Positions 34,000 through 40,865 of a DNA stretch of 64,000 nt are shown piece after piece. The number at the start of each line of letters is the position of its first letter. Position 1 is the first letter of the stretch. The notes under the pieces were generated by a model. The model searched no databases. It was not told the origin of the DNA and saw only the letters and a list, made by a program, of their open reading frames with translations. Source of the DNA: Roseococcus sp. SDR (GTDB taxonomy: Bacteria > Pseudomonadota > Alphaproteobacteria > Acetobacterales > Acetobacteraceae); assembly GCF_019083995.1 (NCBI RefSeq), contig NZ_JAHRCU010000004.1:124001-188000 (forward strand). The letters are read 5' to 3'. The position numbers and the translations under genes were made by a program.

Positions 34000-35307
34000 C
34001 AGTGTGACGGGGGCCGCTTCCTCGCGCACCGCCAGCACCTTGTCCACGCGGCGGCCATCCATGTCCACGATCTCGAAGCGCCAGCCGGCATGGGCGATGC
34101 GGTCGCCCTCGCGCGGGATGCGCTGCAGCAGCGCCAGCATCAGCCCTCCCACCGTGTGATAGGCGCCCGATTGCGGTGGCAGCTCGAAGGCTTCCAGCCG
34201 GTCGCGAAGCTCATCCAGCGCCATCATGCCGTCCAGGAGGAAAGACCCGTCATGGCGCTCGACAGCCGAGGGCTTCTCCGATTCCGGCGCCGGGCCCAAT
34301 TCGCCCACGATCGCCTCCAGCAGGTCGGAGGCCGTGACCACGCCCTCGAAGCTGCCGTACTCGTCCAGCACCAAGGCCATGCCGAGGCTGTCGGTGCGCA
34401 GCCGCTCCAGAGCATCCAGCGCGGAGAGGCTGTCCGGCATCACGATGGGCTGGCGAAGGGCGGCCGCAATGTCGAGCGGCTGGCCCTCCAGCATCTGGTC
34501 CAGCAGATCCTTGGCGGCGACGACGCCCACGACATTGTCCACGCGGCCATCGGCGACGACGAATCGTGTCAGCGGCTCGGCCTTGAGCGCCGTCGCGATC
34601 TCGGCGGGCGCGGCGTTGCGGTCGAGCCAGGCGACTTCGGGGCGCGGCGTCATGAGCGCGCGCACCGGACGGTCGGCAAGGCGGAGCACGCGCTCGATCA
34701 TCTGGCGCTCGTGATGCACCAGGGCACCGGCCTCGACGCCCTCGGCCACGACGGCCTTCACCTCCTCTTCCGTGACGGACTGGTCGGAGGGCTTGTAGGC
34801 GCCGAAGAGGCGGAGGATCAGCGCCGAGGAGCGGGAGAGGAACCAGATGAAGGGCGCGGTGATGCGGGCGAGCGCCGTGAGCGGCAGCGCGAGGGTGGAG
34901 GCCACCTGCTCCGGGTTACGCAGCGCCAATTGCTTGGGAACCAGTTCGCCCAGGATCAGATTCAGGTAGGTGATGGTCATCACCACCAGGAAGAAGGCCA
35001 GCTCATGGCCCAGATTCACCATGAAGGGCCAGGTTTCCAGCCAATCGCCGAAGGGCCCGGCGATGGCGGCACCGCCGAAGACGCCGGCCAGGATGCCGAC
35101 CAGGGTGATGCCGACCTGCACGGTCGGCAGGAAGCGCTGCGGGTCCTCCTGCAGGGCCAGCGCCGCGGCGGCACCGCGGCTGCCCTGGCGCTCCATGGCC
35201 AGCAGCCGCCCCTTGCGGGAGGAAACGACCGCCAGCTCGCTCATGGCGAAGACGCCGTTGAGCAGCGTGAGGAGAAGGACGAAAAGGATTTCGAGGCTGA
35301 CACCCAT
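33991..35307 (-). CDS. Hemolysin/CorC-type CNNM transmembrane protein with CBS domains
   Basis: 438 residues from the ATG at 35307. DUF21/CNNM membrane domain (about 1-190): SLEILFVLLLTLLNGVFAMSELA, FLPTVQVGITLVGILAGVFGG, ITYLNLILGELVPKQLALR. Then a CBS pair (about 215-335; VRALMTPRPEVAWLD, MALVLDEYGSFEGVVTASDLLEAIVGE) and a C-terminal CorC_HlyC domain. Homologues export Mg2+ or Co2+, or support metal homeostasis; the haemolysin name is historical. Convergent with the Bug gene and divergent from the DUF3429 gene. Confidence 0.92.
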   Translation of the reverse strand: MGVSLEILFVLLLTLLNGVFAMSELAVVSSRKGRLLAMERQGSRGAAAALALQEDPQRFLPTVQVGITLVGILAGVFGGAAIAGPFGDWLETWPFMVNLGHELAFFLVVMTITYLNLILGELVPKQLALRNPEQVASTLALPLTALARITAPFIWFLSRSSALILRLFGAYKPSDQSVTEEEVKAVVAEGVEAGALVHHERQMIERVLRLADRPVRALMTPRPEVAWLDRNAAPAEIATALKAEPLTRFVVADGRVDNVVGVVAAKDLLDQMLEGQPLDIAAALRQPIVMPDSLSALDALERLRTDSLGMALVLDEYGSFEGVVTASDLLEAIVGELGPAPESEKPSAVERHDGSFLLDGMMALDELRDRLEAFELPPQSGAYHTVGGLMLALLQRIPREGDRIAHAGWRFEIVDMDGRRVDKVLAVREEAAPVTLPE

Positions 35308-35414
35308 GGGGGTGCATGTAGGGCAGAAAGCCCGTTGCTGAAATCGCTTGCCGTGAATTCCCGATCGCGGAGGTTTCCCTTGCGCTGCGGCCTGGGCGCG
35401 GTAGTTCTCCCTCC

Positions 35415-35855
35415 ATGAACACGATGACCCTTCGCACCGCCTGGCTGCTCGGCCTTGCCGGGCTGCTGCCTTTCGCCGGCGCGGCCCTCGCCTATTTCGC
35501 AGCACCCGATTCCTGGTCGGGCTTCGCCGAGGGGGCGCTGATCGCCTATGGCGCGGTCATCCTGAGCTTCCTGGGCGCCGTGCATTGGGGGCTCGCACTG
35601 CGCGCTCCGGTTGAGGAGGCAGCGCATGGTCCGGCCCGGCTCATGCTGGGCGTTGTGCCTGCGCTGCTCGGCTGGGTTGCATTGCTGCTGCCCGACATCT
35701 TCGCCCTTCCGCTGCTGGCCCTGGCCATTCTCGGGACCGCGGGGCTGGAGCAATGGGCGCGCGGCCTGGGACTCGTGCCAGGCGAATACCTCGTGCTGCG
35801 CTGGGTGCTCTCGATCGGCGCCGCGCTGTGCCTGATGGCACCCATCACGGGCTGA
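35415..35855 (+). CDS. DUF3429 family membrane protein
   Basis: 146 residues with four to five membrane helices. Family features are LLGLAGLLPFAGAALAYF at the N-terminus and the conserved AYGAVILSFLGAVHWGLAL (about 43-61). DUF3429 proteins are small inner-membrane proteins of unknown function common in proteobacteria. Single gene with a divergent upstream neighbour, followed by a 138-bp gap that contains a good promoter for the next gene. Confidence 0.88.
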   Translation: MNTMTLRTAWLLGLAGLLPFAGAALAYFAAPDSWSGFAEGALIAYGAVILSFLGAVHWGLALRAPVEEAAHGPARLMLGVVPALLGWVALLLPDIFALPLLALAILGTAGLEQWARGLGLVPGEYLVLRWVLSIGAALCLMAPITG

Positions 35856-35933
35856 AGCCGCCGATAGACAACCCGGAATTGCGGCATGGAAGCAGGTGAT
35901 CACCCAGGGCTGCGCCCGGTCAGGAAGTAAAGC

Positions 35934-35962
35934 TTGTCTTAAAATCGGGACCGTGTTATAAA
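35934..35962 (+). promoter_or_regulatory. Candidate sigma-70-type promoter for the small coiled-coil gene
   Basis: TTGTCT (35934-35939), a 17-base spacer and TATAAA (35957-35962) lie in an unusually AT-rich patch for this genome, 31 bp before the ATG at 35994. The -10 is near consensus and the spacing ideal. Confidence 0.55.
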
Positions 35963-35993
35963 ATTGTTAACACCTGGACCCTGGAGACCCCCG

Positions 35994-36266
35994 ATGGCCG
36001 ACATCCTCGCCTTCCCCCAGAAGCCGGAAGATCGCCTCCGCGCCGCGCTCCGCCGGCTCGAGGACGCCTTGGCCGAGCAGAAGCTGGCCTTCACAGAGTT
36101 CCGGACAAATCTTTCCGCCCTCGGCGGCGCCGTCTCGGGGCTCGAGGGCAGCCTGAACCAGTATCGCGCCAACCTCGCCGCCACGCAGCAGGATGTGGCC
36201 CGCAGCCAGGAGGCCGCGAAGCGCCTGGAAAAGGCCGCCGATATCTGGCTGCAGACGGCGCGCTGA
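35994..36266 (+). CDS. Small hypothetical coiled-coil protein
   Basis: 90 residues from the ATG at 35994 with GGAG upstream. I do not recognise the family. After a short N-terminus (ADILAFPQKPEDR) nearly the whole chain is predicted helical with heptad-like spacing: LRAALRRLEDALAEQKLAF, then a glycine-containing break (LGGAVSGLEGSLNQYRANLA) and a second helix (QQDVARSQEAAKRLEKAADIWL). There is no signal peptide or membrane segment. It has its own promoter-like sequence and lies 9 bp before the SRAP peptidase gene, so the two may be co-transcribed. A structural or adaptor role in the cytoplasm is the most that can be suggested. Confidence 0.75.
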   Translation: MADILAFPQKPEDRLRAALRRLEDALAEQKLAFTEFRTNLSALGGAVSGLEGSLNQYRANLAATQQDVARSQEAAKRLEKAADIWLQTAR

Positions 36267-36275
36267 GCCGCCGCC

Positions 36276-37019
36276 ATGTGCGGCCGTTACGTCCTGCAGC
36301 GCGATCCGGCCGGCCTTGTGCGGTATTTCGGCGCCTCTCCGCCGGTGCCGAACCATCCGGCCAGTTGGAACATGGCACCCACCCAGCCGGGACTCGCACT
36401 CCGCCGCAATCCCGAGACCGGCGCACGCCACCTCGATGTGCTGCGCTGGGGCCTCGTGCCGCACTGGTCCCGCGATGCGACGGGCGGCGCACGCATGATC
36501 AATGCGCGAGCGGAGACGCTGCGGGACAAGCCCAGCTTCCGCGACGCCTTCCGCAAGCGCCGCTGCCTCGTGCCCATGGATGCTTTCTACGAATGGGCGC
36601 AGGATTCGGCGCCGAAGCAGCCCTTCGCGGTGGCGCTGCGCAATGGCGCGCCCATGGCGGCGGCGGGGCTCTGGGAGGGGTGGAAGCAGCCGGACGGCAC
36701 CTGGCTCAAGACCTACAGCGTCATCACCTGCGCCTCGGCGGGGCGCCAGGCGCGGCTGCACCCACGGATTCCAGCCATCCTCGATCCTGAGGACTGGCCC
36801 GCCTGGTTGGGCGAGAGCCCCGCGGGAGATGATGCGCTGCTGGCGTTGCTGCGGCCCCCGCCGGATGACCGGCTGGCCTTCTGGCCCGTCGCGGCGCGGG
36901 TCGGCCGCGTGACGGAAAATGACGCGCAATTGCTGGAGACCGCCACCGTTGATGGCTGGTCCGGGATGCGCGACGCGCCACCCGACTGGGAGCGCCCGCT
37001 GGAGGCTGCGGCGCCCTGA
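36276..37019 (+). CDS. SOS response-associated peptidase (SRAP/YedK/HMCES family)
   Basis: 247 residues. The catalytic Cys2 follows the initiator Met (MCGRYVLQ). Other active-site parts are the Asn in NARAET (about 75), the Glu in PMDAFYEW (about 104) and the histidine in LHPRIPAIL (about 165). SRAP proteins cross-link through Cys2 to abasic sites in single-stranded DNA and shield them from cleavage, with a self-reversal activity. The start is fixed by the need for Cys at position 2. It follows the small coiled-coil gene by 9 bp. No LexA-box was noticed upstream. Confidence 0.93.
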   Translation: MCGRYVLQRDPAGLVRYFGASPPVPNHPASWNMAPTQPGLALRRNPETGARHLDVLRWGLVPHWSRDATGGARMINARAETLRDKPSFRDAFRKRRCLVPMDAFYEWAQDSAPKQPFAVALRNGAPMAAAGLWEGWKQPDGTWLKTYSVITCASAGRQARLHPRIPAILDPEDWPAWLGESPAGDDALLALLRPPPDDRLAFWPVAARVGRVTENDAQLLETATVDGWSGMRDAPPDWERPLEAAAP

Positions 37020-37033
37020 GGCGCCGCGCCGGA

Positions 37034-37450
37034 TCAGTCGTCCCGGTGGACTTTTTCCATCCGCTCGTGGCGCTCCTGCGCCTCGATGGACAGGGTGGCG
37101 ATGGGGCGGGCTTCGAGGCGACGCAGGCCGATCGGCTCGAAGGTCTCCTCGCAATAGCCGTAGGTGCCGTTGGTGATCCGCTCCAGCGCCTGGTCAATCT
37201 TGCTGATGAGCTTGCGGGCACGGTCCCGGGTGCGGAGTTCCAGGGCGCGGTCGGTCTCGACGCTGGCGCGGTCGGTCAGATCGGCTTCGGTGATGCCCCC
37301 GGCGGAGAGGGAATTCAGCGTGGCGCCCGCCTCGCGGAGCAGTTCGTGGCGCCAGCGCAGCAACTTCTGGCGAAAATACTCCTGCTGCAAAGCATTCATG
37401 AACTCTTCGTCTTCTGATGGACGGTAATCGGACGGCAGGGTGACGACCAT
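37034..37450 (-). CDS. dksA: DksA-type RNA polymerase-binding transcription factor
   Basis: 138 residues from the ATG at 37450; a longer in-frame reading to 37570 exists, but its extra 40 residues do not resemble DksA. The coiled-coil tip has the acidic DxxDxA motif in EADLTDRASVETD, and the C-terminal zinc-finger region is NGTYGYCEETFEPIGLRRLEARP, with a single cysteine as in many alphaproteobacterial forms. DksA binds the RNA polymerase secondary channel and modulates promoters with ppGpp. Lies next to fliX, as is common in this class. Opposite strand to the SRAP gene (convergent). Confidence 0.9.
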   Translation of the reverse strand: MVVTLPSDYRPSEDEEFMNALQQEYFRQKLLRWRHELLREAGATLNSLSAGGITEADLTDRASVETDRALELRTRDRARKLISKIDQALERITNGTYGYCEETFEPIGLRRLEARPIATLSIEAQERHERMEKVHRDD

Positions 37451-37513
37451 GAGTCTGTACCTCACCTCGTGGCGCACCCGACCCGACGCCAGATGCATTC
37501 CCGAAGCGTCCGG

Positions 37514-37542
37514 ACCATAGGCAAAGCCGATCGCCCCGCCAA
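37514..37542 (-). promoter_or_regulatory. Candidate promoter for dksA
   Basis: Reading on the minus strand, TTGGCG and TATGGT are separated by 17 bases, ending 64 bp upstream of the dksA ATG at 37450. It is a moderate match to sigma-70-type boxes. The remainder of the fliX-dksA gap (37451-37600) holds nothing else I recognise. Confidence 0.35.
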
Positions 37543-37600
37543 GGGGTGAATCGGCCCAAGTGCATGTCACGCCTCCGATTTCATGGGATTGTCCCAGGTT

Positions 37601-37981
37601 TCATGGGCCCTGGCGGGCCAGCTCCACCCGCGCGCGGAGCGTGATCTCGGCCAGGATCTCGCGCAGGACGGGGTCGGCGCCGGCCTCTCCCTCGGCCAGC
37701 ACCGCGAGTCGGGAGAGGCGGCCCGGGTCCGTAGCTCCGCCCAGCAGGGTGAGTTGCAACCCCTCCAGTTCCCTGAGGATGGCCCGGCCGCGGCGCTGCG
37801 CCGCTTCATCGGCCTCGGCCGGACTCCAGCCCTGCTGCAGGGCCAGGATTCCGGTGGAAGCCGTGGGCGCCGCCGCCTGCGCCTCCGGCGTCGCCGGCGG
37901 CAAGTGGAATCGCCCACCCGCGCCGCGGCGCGTGGCGCCGGTCGTCCCCGGCGGGAGGTAGCCTCGGATCGGCGGCAGCAT
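37601..37981 (-). CDS. fliX: Flagellar assembly regulator FliX
   Basis: 126 residues. Family features are a Gly-rich N-terminus ending RFHLPPA, then LALQQG, and the C-terminal helical region RRGRAILRELEGLQLTLLGG followed by DPGRLSRLAVLAE and PVLREILAEITLRARVELA. In Caulobacter, FliX is the trans-acting partner of the sigma-54 activator FlbD and couples flagellar assembly to class III gene expression. It is divergent from flgI, the gene under the predicted sigma-54 promoter, which agrees with this role. Start ATG at 37981 has AAGGG seven bases upstream. Confidence 0.85.
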   Translation of the reverse strand: MLPPIRGYLPPGTTGATRRGAGGRFHLPPATPEAQAAAPTASTGILALQQGWSPAEADEAAQRRGRAILRELEGLQLTLLGGATDPGRLSRLAVLAEGEAGADPVLREILAEITLRARVELARQGP

Positions 37982-38078
37982 TTTTCACCCTTTCCTCATC
38001 ACGGCGCTTTCTGCCGGGGCCGGCGGGCCAGCCCCGCCCCCGCCCGGCAGATCCTGCCCTCGCGCCGGCGCTCTGACC

Positions 38079-38093
38079 TGGCATGGCGGTTGC
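38079..38093 (+). promoter_or_regulatory. Sigma-54 (-24/-12) promoter upstream of flgI
   Basis: TGGCATG-GCGG-TTGC matches the sigma-54 consensus TGGCAYG-N4-TTGC, with the invariant GG (38080-38081) and GC (38092-38093) ten bases apart. It lies 77 bp before the flgI ATG in the fliX/flgI divergent gap. Flagellar basal-body genes of alphaproteobacteria are typically sigma-54/FlbD dependent. Confidence 0.65.
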
Positions 38094-38170
38094 CCTGAAG
38101 CCCTCAGGCGAACTCGTTACGACAGCAGTGCGGAGTGCCAGGGACAGTGGTGCGGATTCCTTTCGGCCTG

Positions 38171-39271
38171 ATGAAGATGCCGGGCCTGGTGCTCGGCCTA
38201 GCGCTCCTGCTCTGGCCGGCGCTCGCCGGCGCGCAGCCGGTGCGCATCAAGGACATCGCCGATGTGGAGGGCGTGCGCGACAATCAGCTCGTGGGCTACG
38301 GCCTCGTCGTCGGGCTGCCCGGGACCGGAGATCGCCTGCGCACCGCGATCTTCACCCGGCAATCGCTGGTCGGCATGCTGGAGCGCCTCGGCGTGAACAC
38401 GCGCGACAATGAGGCGCGGCTGGATACGCGCAACATCGCCGCCGTGATGGTGACGGCGAACCTGCCCGCCTTCGCCCAGCCGGGCAGCCGGATCGACGTC
38501 GCTGTGTCCTCGCTCGGCGATGCCTCGAACCTGACGGGCGGCACGCTGCTGGTCACGCCCCTGCTGGGGGCCGATGGCGCGGTCTATGCCGTGGCGCAGG
38601 GCGCGGTCGCGACGGGTGCCATCGCCGCGCGCGGCGCGGGCGCTTCCATCGCGCGTGGCGTGCCGACCTCGGCGCGGATCTCGTCCGGCGCCATCGTCGA
38701 GCGCGCCATTCCCTATACCCTCGCCGGCCGGGATCATCTGCGCCTCGCGCTCCGCAATCCGGACTTCACCACGGCGCAGCGGATCGCCGCCGCCATCAAC
38801 GGGCGCGGCGGCCAGGTGGCGCGCGCGGTGGACCCACGCACCGTGCTGCTGACGCTGGGCGGGCGCGACCCGATGAGCTTCATCACACAGATCGAGCAGC
38901 TGCGCGTGGTGCCGGACCAGGTGGCGCGCGTCATCATCGAGGAGGCGTCCGGCACCATCGTGATGGGTGAGCAGGTGCGCGTCTCCACCGTCGCCATCGC
39001 GCAGGGCAACCTGACGATCCGCATCACGGAAACTCCGCAGGTGAGCCAGCCCAATGCGCTCGCGCAGGGCGAGACGGTGGTGGTGCCGCGCACGCAGATC
39101 GAGGTGGATGACCAGAGCGAGCGCCGCATGGGCGTGCTGCGCGGCGGCGTCACGCTGGCCGAGCTGGTGCGCGGGCTGAACAGCCTGGGCGTGGGCCCGC
39201 GCGACCTCATCACCATCCTGCAGGCGATCAAGGCCGCGGGTGCGCTTCAGGCCGAGCTGGAGGTGCGTTGA
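38171..39271 (+). CDS. flgI: Flagellar P-ring protein FlgI
   Basis: 366 residues from the ATG at 38171; an upstream GTG at 38135 is possible but would bury the signal peptide. Signal peptide MPGLVLGLALLLWPALAGAQP, then the FlgI hallmarks RIKDIADVEGVRDNQLVGYGLV, GLPGTGD, NIAAVMVTANLPAFAQPGSRIDV and the C-terminal VSQPNALAQGETVVVPRTQI and ...ALQAELEVR. It assembles in the periplasm as the P ring around the rod. Preceded by a sigma-54 promoter. The very end of the gene is duplicated 80 bp downstream. Confidence 0.95.
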   Translation: MKMPGLVLGLALLLWPALAGAQPVRIKDIADVEGVRDNQLVGYGLVVGLPGTGDRLRTAIFTRQSLVGMLERLGVNTRDNEARLDTRNIAAVMVTANLPAFAQPGSRIDVAVSSLGDASNLTGGTLLVTPLLGADGAVYAVAQGAVATGAIAARGAGASIARGVPTSARISSGAIVERAIPYTLAGRDHLRLALRNPDFTTAQRIAAAINGRGGQVARAVDPRTVLLTLGGRDPMSFITQIEQLRVVPDQVARVIIEEASGTIVMGEQVRVSTVAIAQGNLTIRITETPQVSQPNALAQGETVVVPRTQIEVDDQSERRMGVLRGGVTLAELVRGLNSLGVGPRDLITILQAIKAAGALQAELEVR

Positions 39272-39355
39272 TGATGGTCCGCCGGGGCCTGAAGCGCCTT
39301 TACCGTCCGCGGCTCCGCCGCGCGGGTCAGGCCGAGCTGGAGGTGCGTTGATGAT
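39247..39355 (+). repeat. 29-bp direct repeat at the flgI/flgJ junction
   Basis: The 29 bases at 39247-39275 recur exactly at 39327-39355, an offset of 80. They encode the FlgI tail QAELEVR, its stop, and the GGAGG-type ribosome site plus ATGAT that starts the next gene. The intervening 51 bp show no clear gene. The first ATGATG opens a 26-codon ORF (39271-39351) ending with the same QAELEVR and stop. Confidence 0.9.
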
Positions 39356-39674
39356 CCCCCTGACCCCCCTTCCCCCCACCGGCGGCGCGCAGACGCCCGC
39401 GCGGATGCGCCAGGCGGCGCAGGCCTTCGAGGCGCAAGTGCTGGGGCAGCTCATGCAGCCCGCTTTCGCGACCGTGGACAGCTCCAAATCCGCTTTTGGC
39501 GGCGGCTCGGCCGAGGCGCAGTGGCGGCCCATGCTCGTGGACGCCTTCGCCACCCAGGCCGCGCGCTCGGGCCAGGGCATCGGCCTGCAGGACCTCGTGT
39601 TGCGCCACATGCTCCGCCTGCAGGAGGCGGCCCGCCATCCCACACCGACCACCGAAGAGGAGAACCGCCCATGA
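39351..39674 (+). CDS. flgJ: FlgJ-like rod-binding protein
   Basis: 107 residues. It corresponds to the N-terminal rod-binding half of FlgJ (RMRQAAQAFEAQVLGQLMQPAF, then GGGSAEAQWRPMLVDAFATQAARSGQGIGLQDLVLRHML) and lacks the C-terminal muramidase domain, as is usual in alphaproteobacteria. It helps assemble the flagellar rod through the peptidoglycan. The start sits on the second copy of the 29-bp repeat, which provides its GGAGG-type site. Its stop overlaps the flgN-like ATG (ATGA at 39671). Confidence 0.85.
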   Translation: MIPLTPLPPTGGAQTPARMRQAAQAFEAQVLGQLMQPAFATVDSSKSAFGGGSAEAQWRPMLVDAFATQAARSGQGIGLQDLVLRHMLRLQEAARHPTPTTEEENRP

Positions 39675-40072
39675 TGGACGCCGTGATCGCCGCCGGAGAG
39701 CGCCTGGCCGAGGCGCTGCGCGCCGAGAACGAGGCGTTGGCCGCGCTCGACCTGACGCGCGCCGCTGCACTCGCCACCCGCAAGATGCAGGCGACCGACG
39801 CCTTCGCGGCCGCGACCGCCGCCGCGAGCCGCACCCAGGCCCGCGCCGAGGGCCCGCTACGCGCCGCGGCCGAGACCCTGGCGGCCGATCTCTCCACGCT
39901 GGGCCAGGAGAACCGGAAGCTCCTGGAGGCGGCGATCGCGCTGCAATCCCGCGTGATCGAGACCATCGCGGGCGCGGCCCGGCCGCTGGCCAATGCGCCG
40001 GGCTACGGGCGGGCGGGGCGGACGCGCCCGCCGGTGCAGGCCGCAGCCATGGCGCTGGCAACGCGCGTCTGA
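39671..40072 (+). CDS. FlgN-like flagellar export chaperone
   Basis: 133 residues, almost entirely helical and alanine-rich: AGERLAEALRAENEALAALDL near the N-terminus, a central helix with AAAETLAADLSTLGQENRKLL and the C-terminal AIALQSRVIETIAGAARP. This matches the size and pattern of FlgN/FliT-class chaperones for hook-associated proteins. Position directly after flgJ, with overlapping codons, supports a flagellar role. Assignment by pattern and context; alanine-rich helices alone are weak evidence. Confidence 0.65.
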   Translation: MMDAVIAAGERLAEALRAENEALAALDLTRAAALATRKMQATDAFAAATAAASRTQARAEGPLRAAAETLAADLSTLGQENRKLLEAAIALQSRVIETIAGAARPLANAPGYGRAGRTRPPVQAAAMALATRV

Positions 40073-40115
40073 CACAGCCTGACAGCGGGCGCCGGCTGCG
40101 CTATGCGCAAGCGCG

Positions 40116-40865
40116 ATGGATTCCGCTCAGGACGACCCCGACTGGACCGCGCTGCGCGAAGGGCGGGGCGGTGCGCTCGCCCCGCTGTTCGGCCCGCTGC
40201 TCGCGGCGCCGACGCGCGGCATCGTGATCGGCCGGCTCGCGCAGACGCTGGATGGCCGGATCGCGACCCGCTTGGGCAACAGCAAATGGATCGGCGGCGC
40301 GGGTGATCTGCGGCACACCCACCGGCTGCGCGCGCTGTGTGACGCGGTGATCGTGGGGGCGGGCACGGTGCGGGCGGATGACCCGCAGCTCACCACGCGC
40401 CTGTGCAGCGGCCCTTCGCCGGTGCGCGTCGTGATCGATGCGGGGCGGCGGCTTGGAGAGGATTACGGGATCTTCCGGGGTGGCCCGCCCACGCTGCTCG
40501 CGACGGCCGAAGCCGGCCCGGCGCGGCATGGCATGGCGGAGGTGCTGCTGGTTCCGCGCTCGGCGGAGGGCGGCCTGGACCTCACCGCCCTGCTGGCAGC
40601 GCTCGCCGCGCGGGGCCTGAGGAGGATCTTCGTGGAGGGTGGCGGGCAGACCGTCTCGGGATTTCTCCGCGCGGGACTGCTCGACCGGCTGCATGTGACG
40701 GTGGCGCCGATGATCCTGGGCTCCGGCCGGCCTGCCTTTGATTTGCCCGAAGTGGGGCGCATCGAGCAGGGCATGCGCTTCCCCTGGACCGTCCACGACA
40801 TCGCGCCCGATGTGCTCTTCGACATCGCGCTCGACCGTCACGCGCCCGGCGAGACCTCCGCATGA
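40116..40865 (+). CDS. RibD-type reductase domain protein
   Basis: 249 residues consisting only of the reductase half of RibD. IVIGRLAQTLDGRIATRLGNSKW (about 36-58) and CDAVIVGAGTVRADDPQLTTR (about 75-95) are the substrate and NADPH-binding signatures; RRIFVEGGGQTVSGFLRAGLLDRLH (about 169-193) is the C-terminal one. The deaminase domain with its zinc motif is absent. Family members reduce the ribosyl side chain of a pyrimidine in riboflavin synthesis or act on pterins. Here it opens a five-gene cluster with a dehydrogenase, a PTPS homologue, a glycosyltransferase and a methyltransferase. A reductase for a pterin-like intermediate is inferred; other riboflavin genes are not present. Confidence 0.85.
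   Translation: MDSAQDDPDWTALREGRGGALAPLFGPLLAAPTRGIVIGRLAQTLDGRIATRLGNSKWIGGAGDLRHTHRLRALCDAVIVGAGTVRADDPQLTTRLCSGPSPVRVVIDAGRRLGEDYGIFRGGPPTLLATAEAGPARHGMAEVLLVPRSAEGGLDLTALLAALAARGLRRIFVEGGGQTVSGFLRAGLLDRLHVTVAPMILGSGRPAFDLPEVGRIEQGMRFPWTVHDIAPDVLFDIALDRHAPGETSA

Noticed and set aside
37451-37570. A 40-residue N-terminal extension of DksA.
   Set aside because: The extension does not resemble DksA and would run through a candidate promoter; the family length fits the ATG at 37450.
39271-39351. A 26-codon ORF between flgI and flgJ.
   Set aside because: It arises from the duplicated flgI tail and has no independent sign of selection, so it is not called as a gene, only noted with the repeat.
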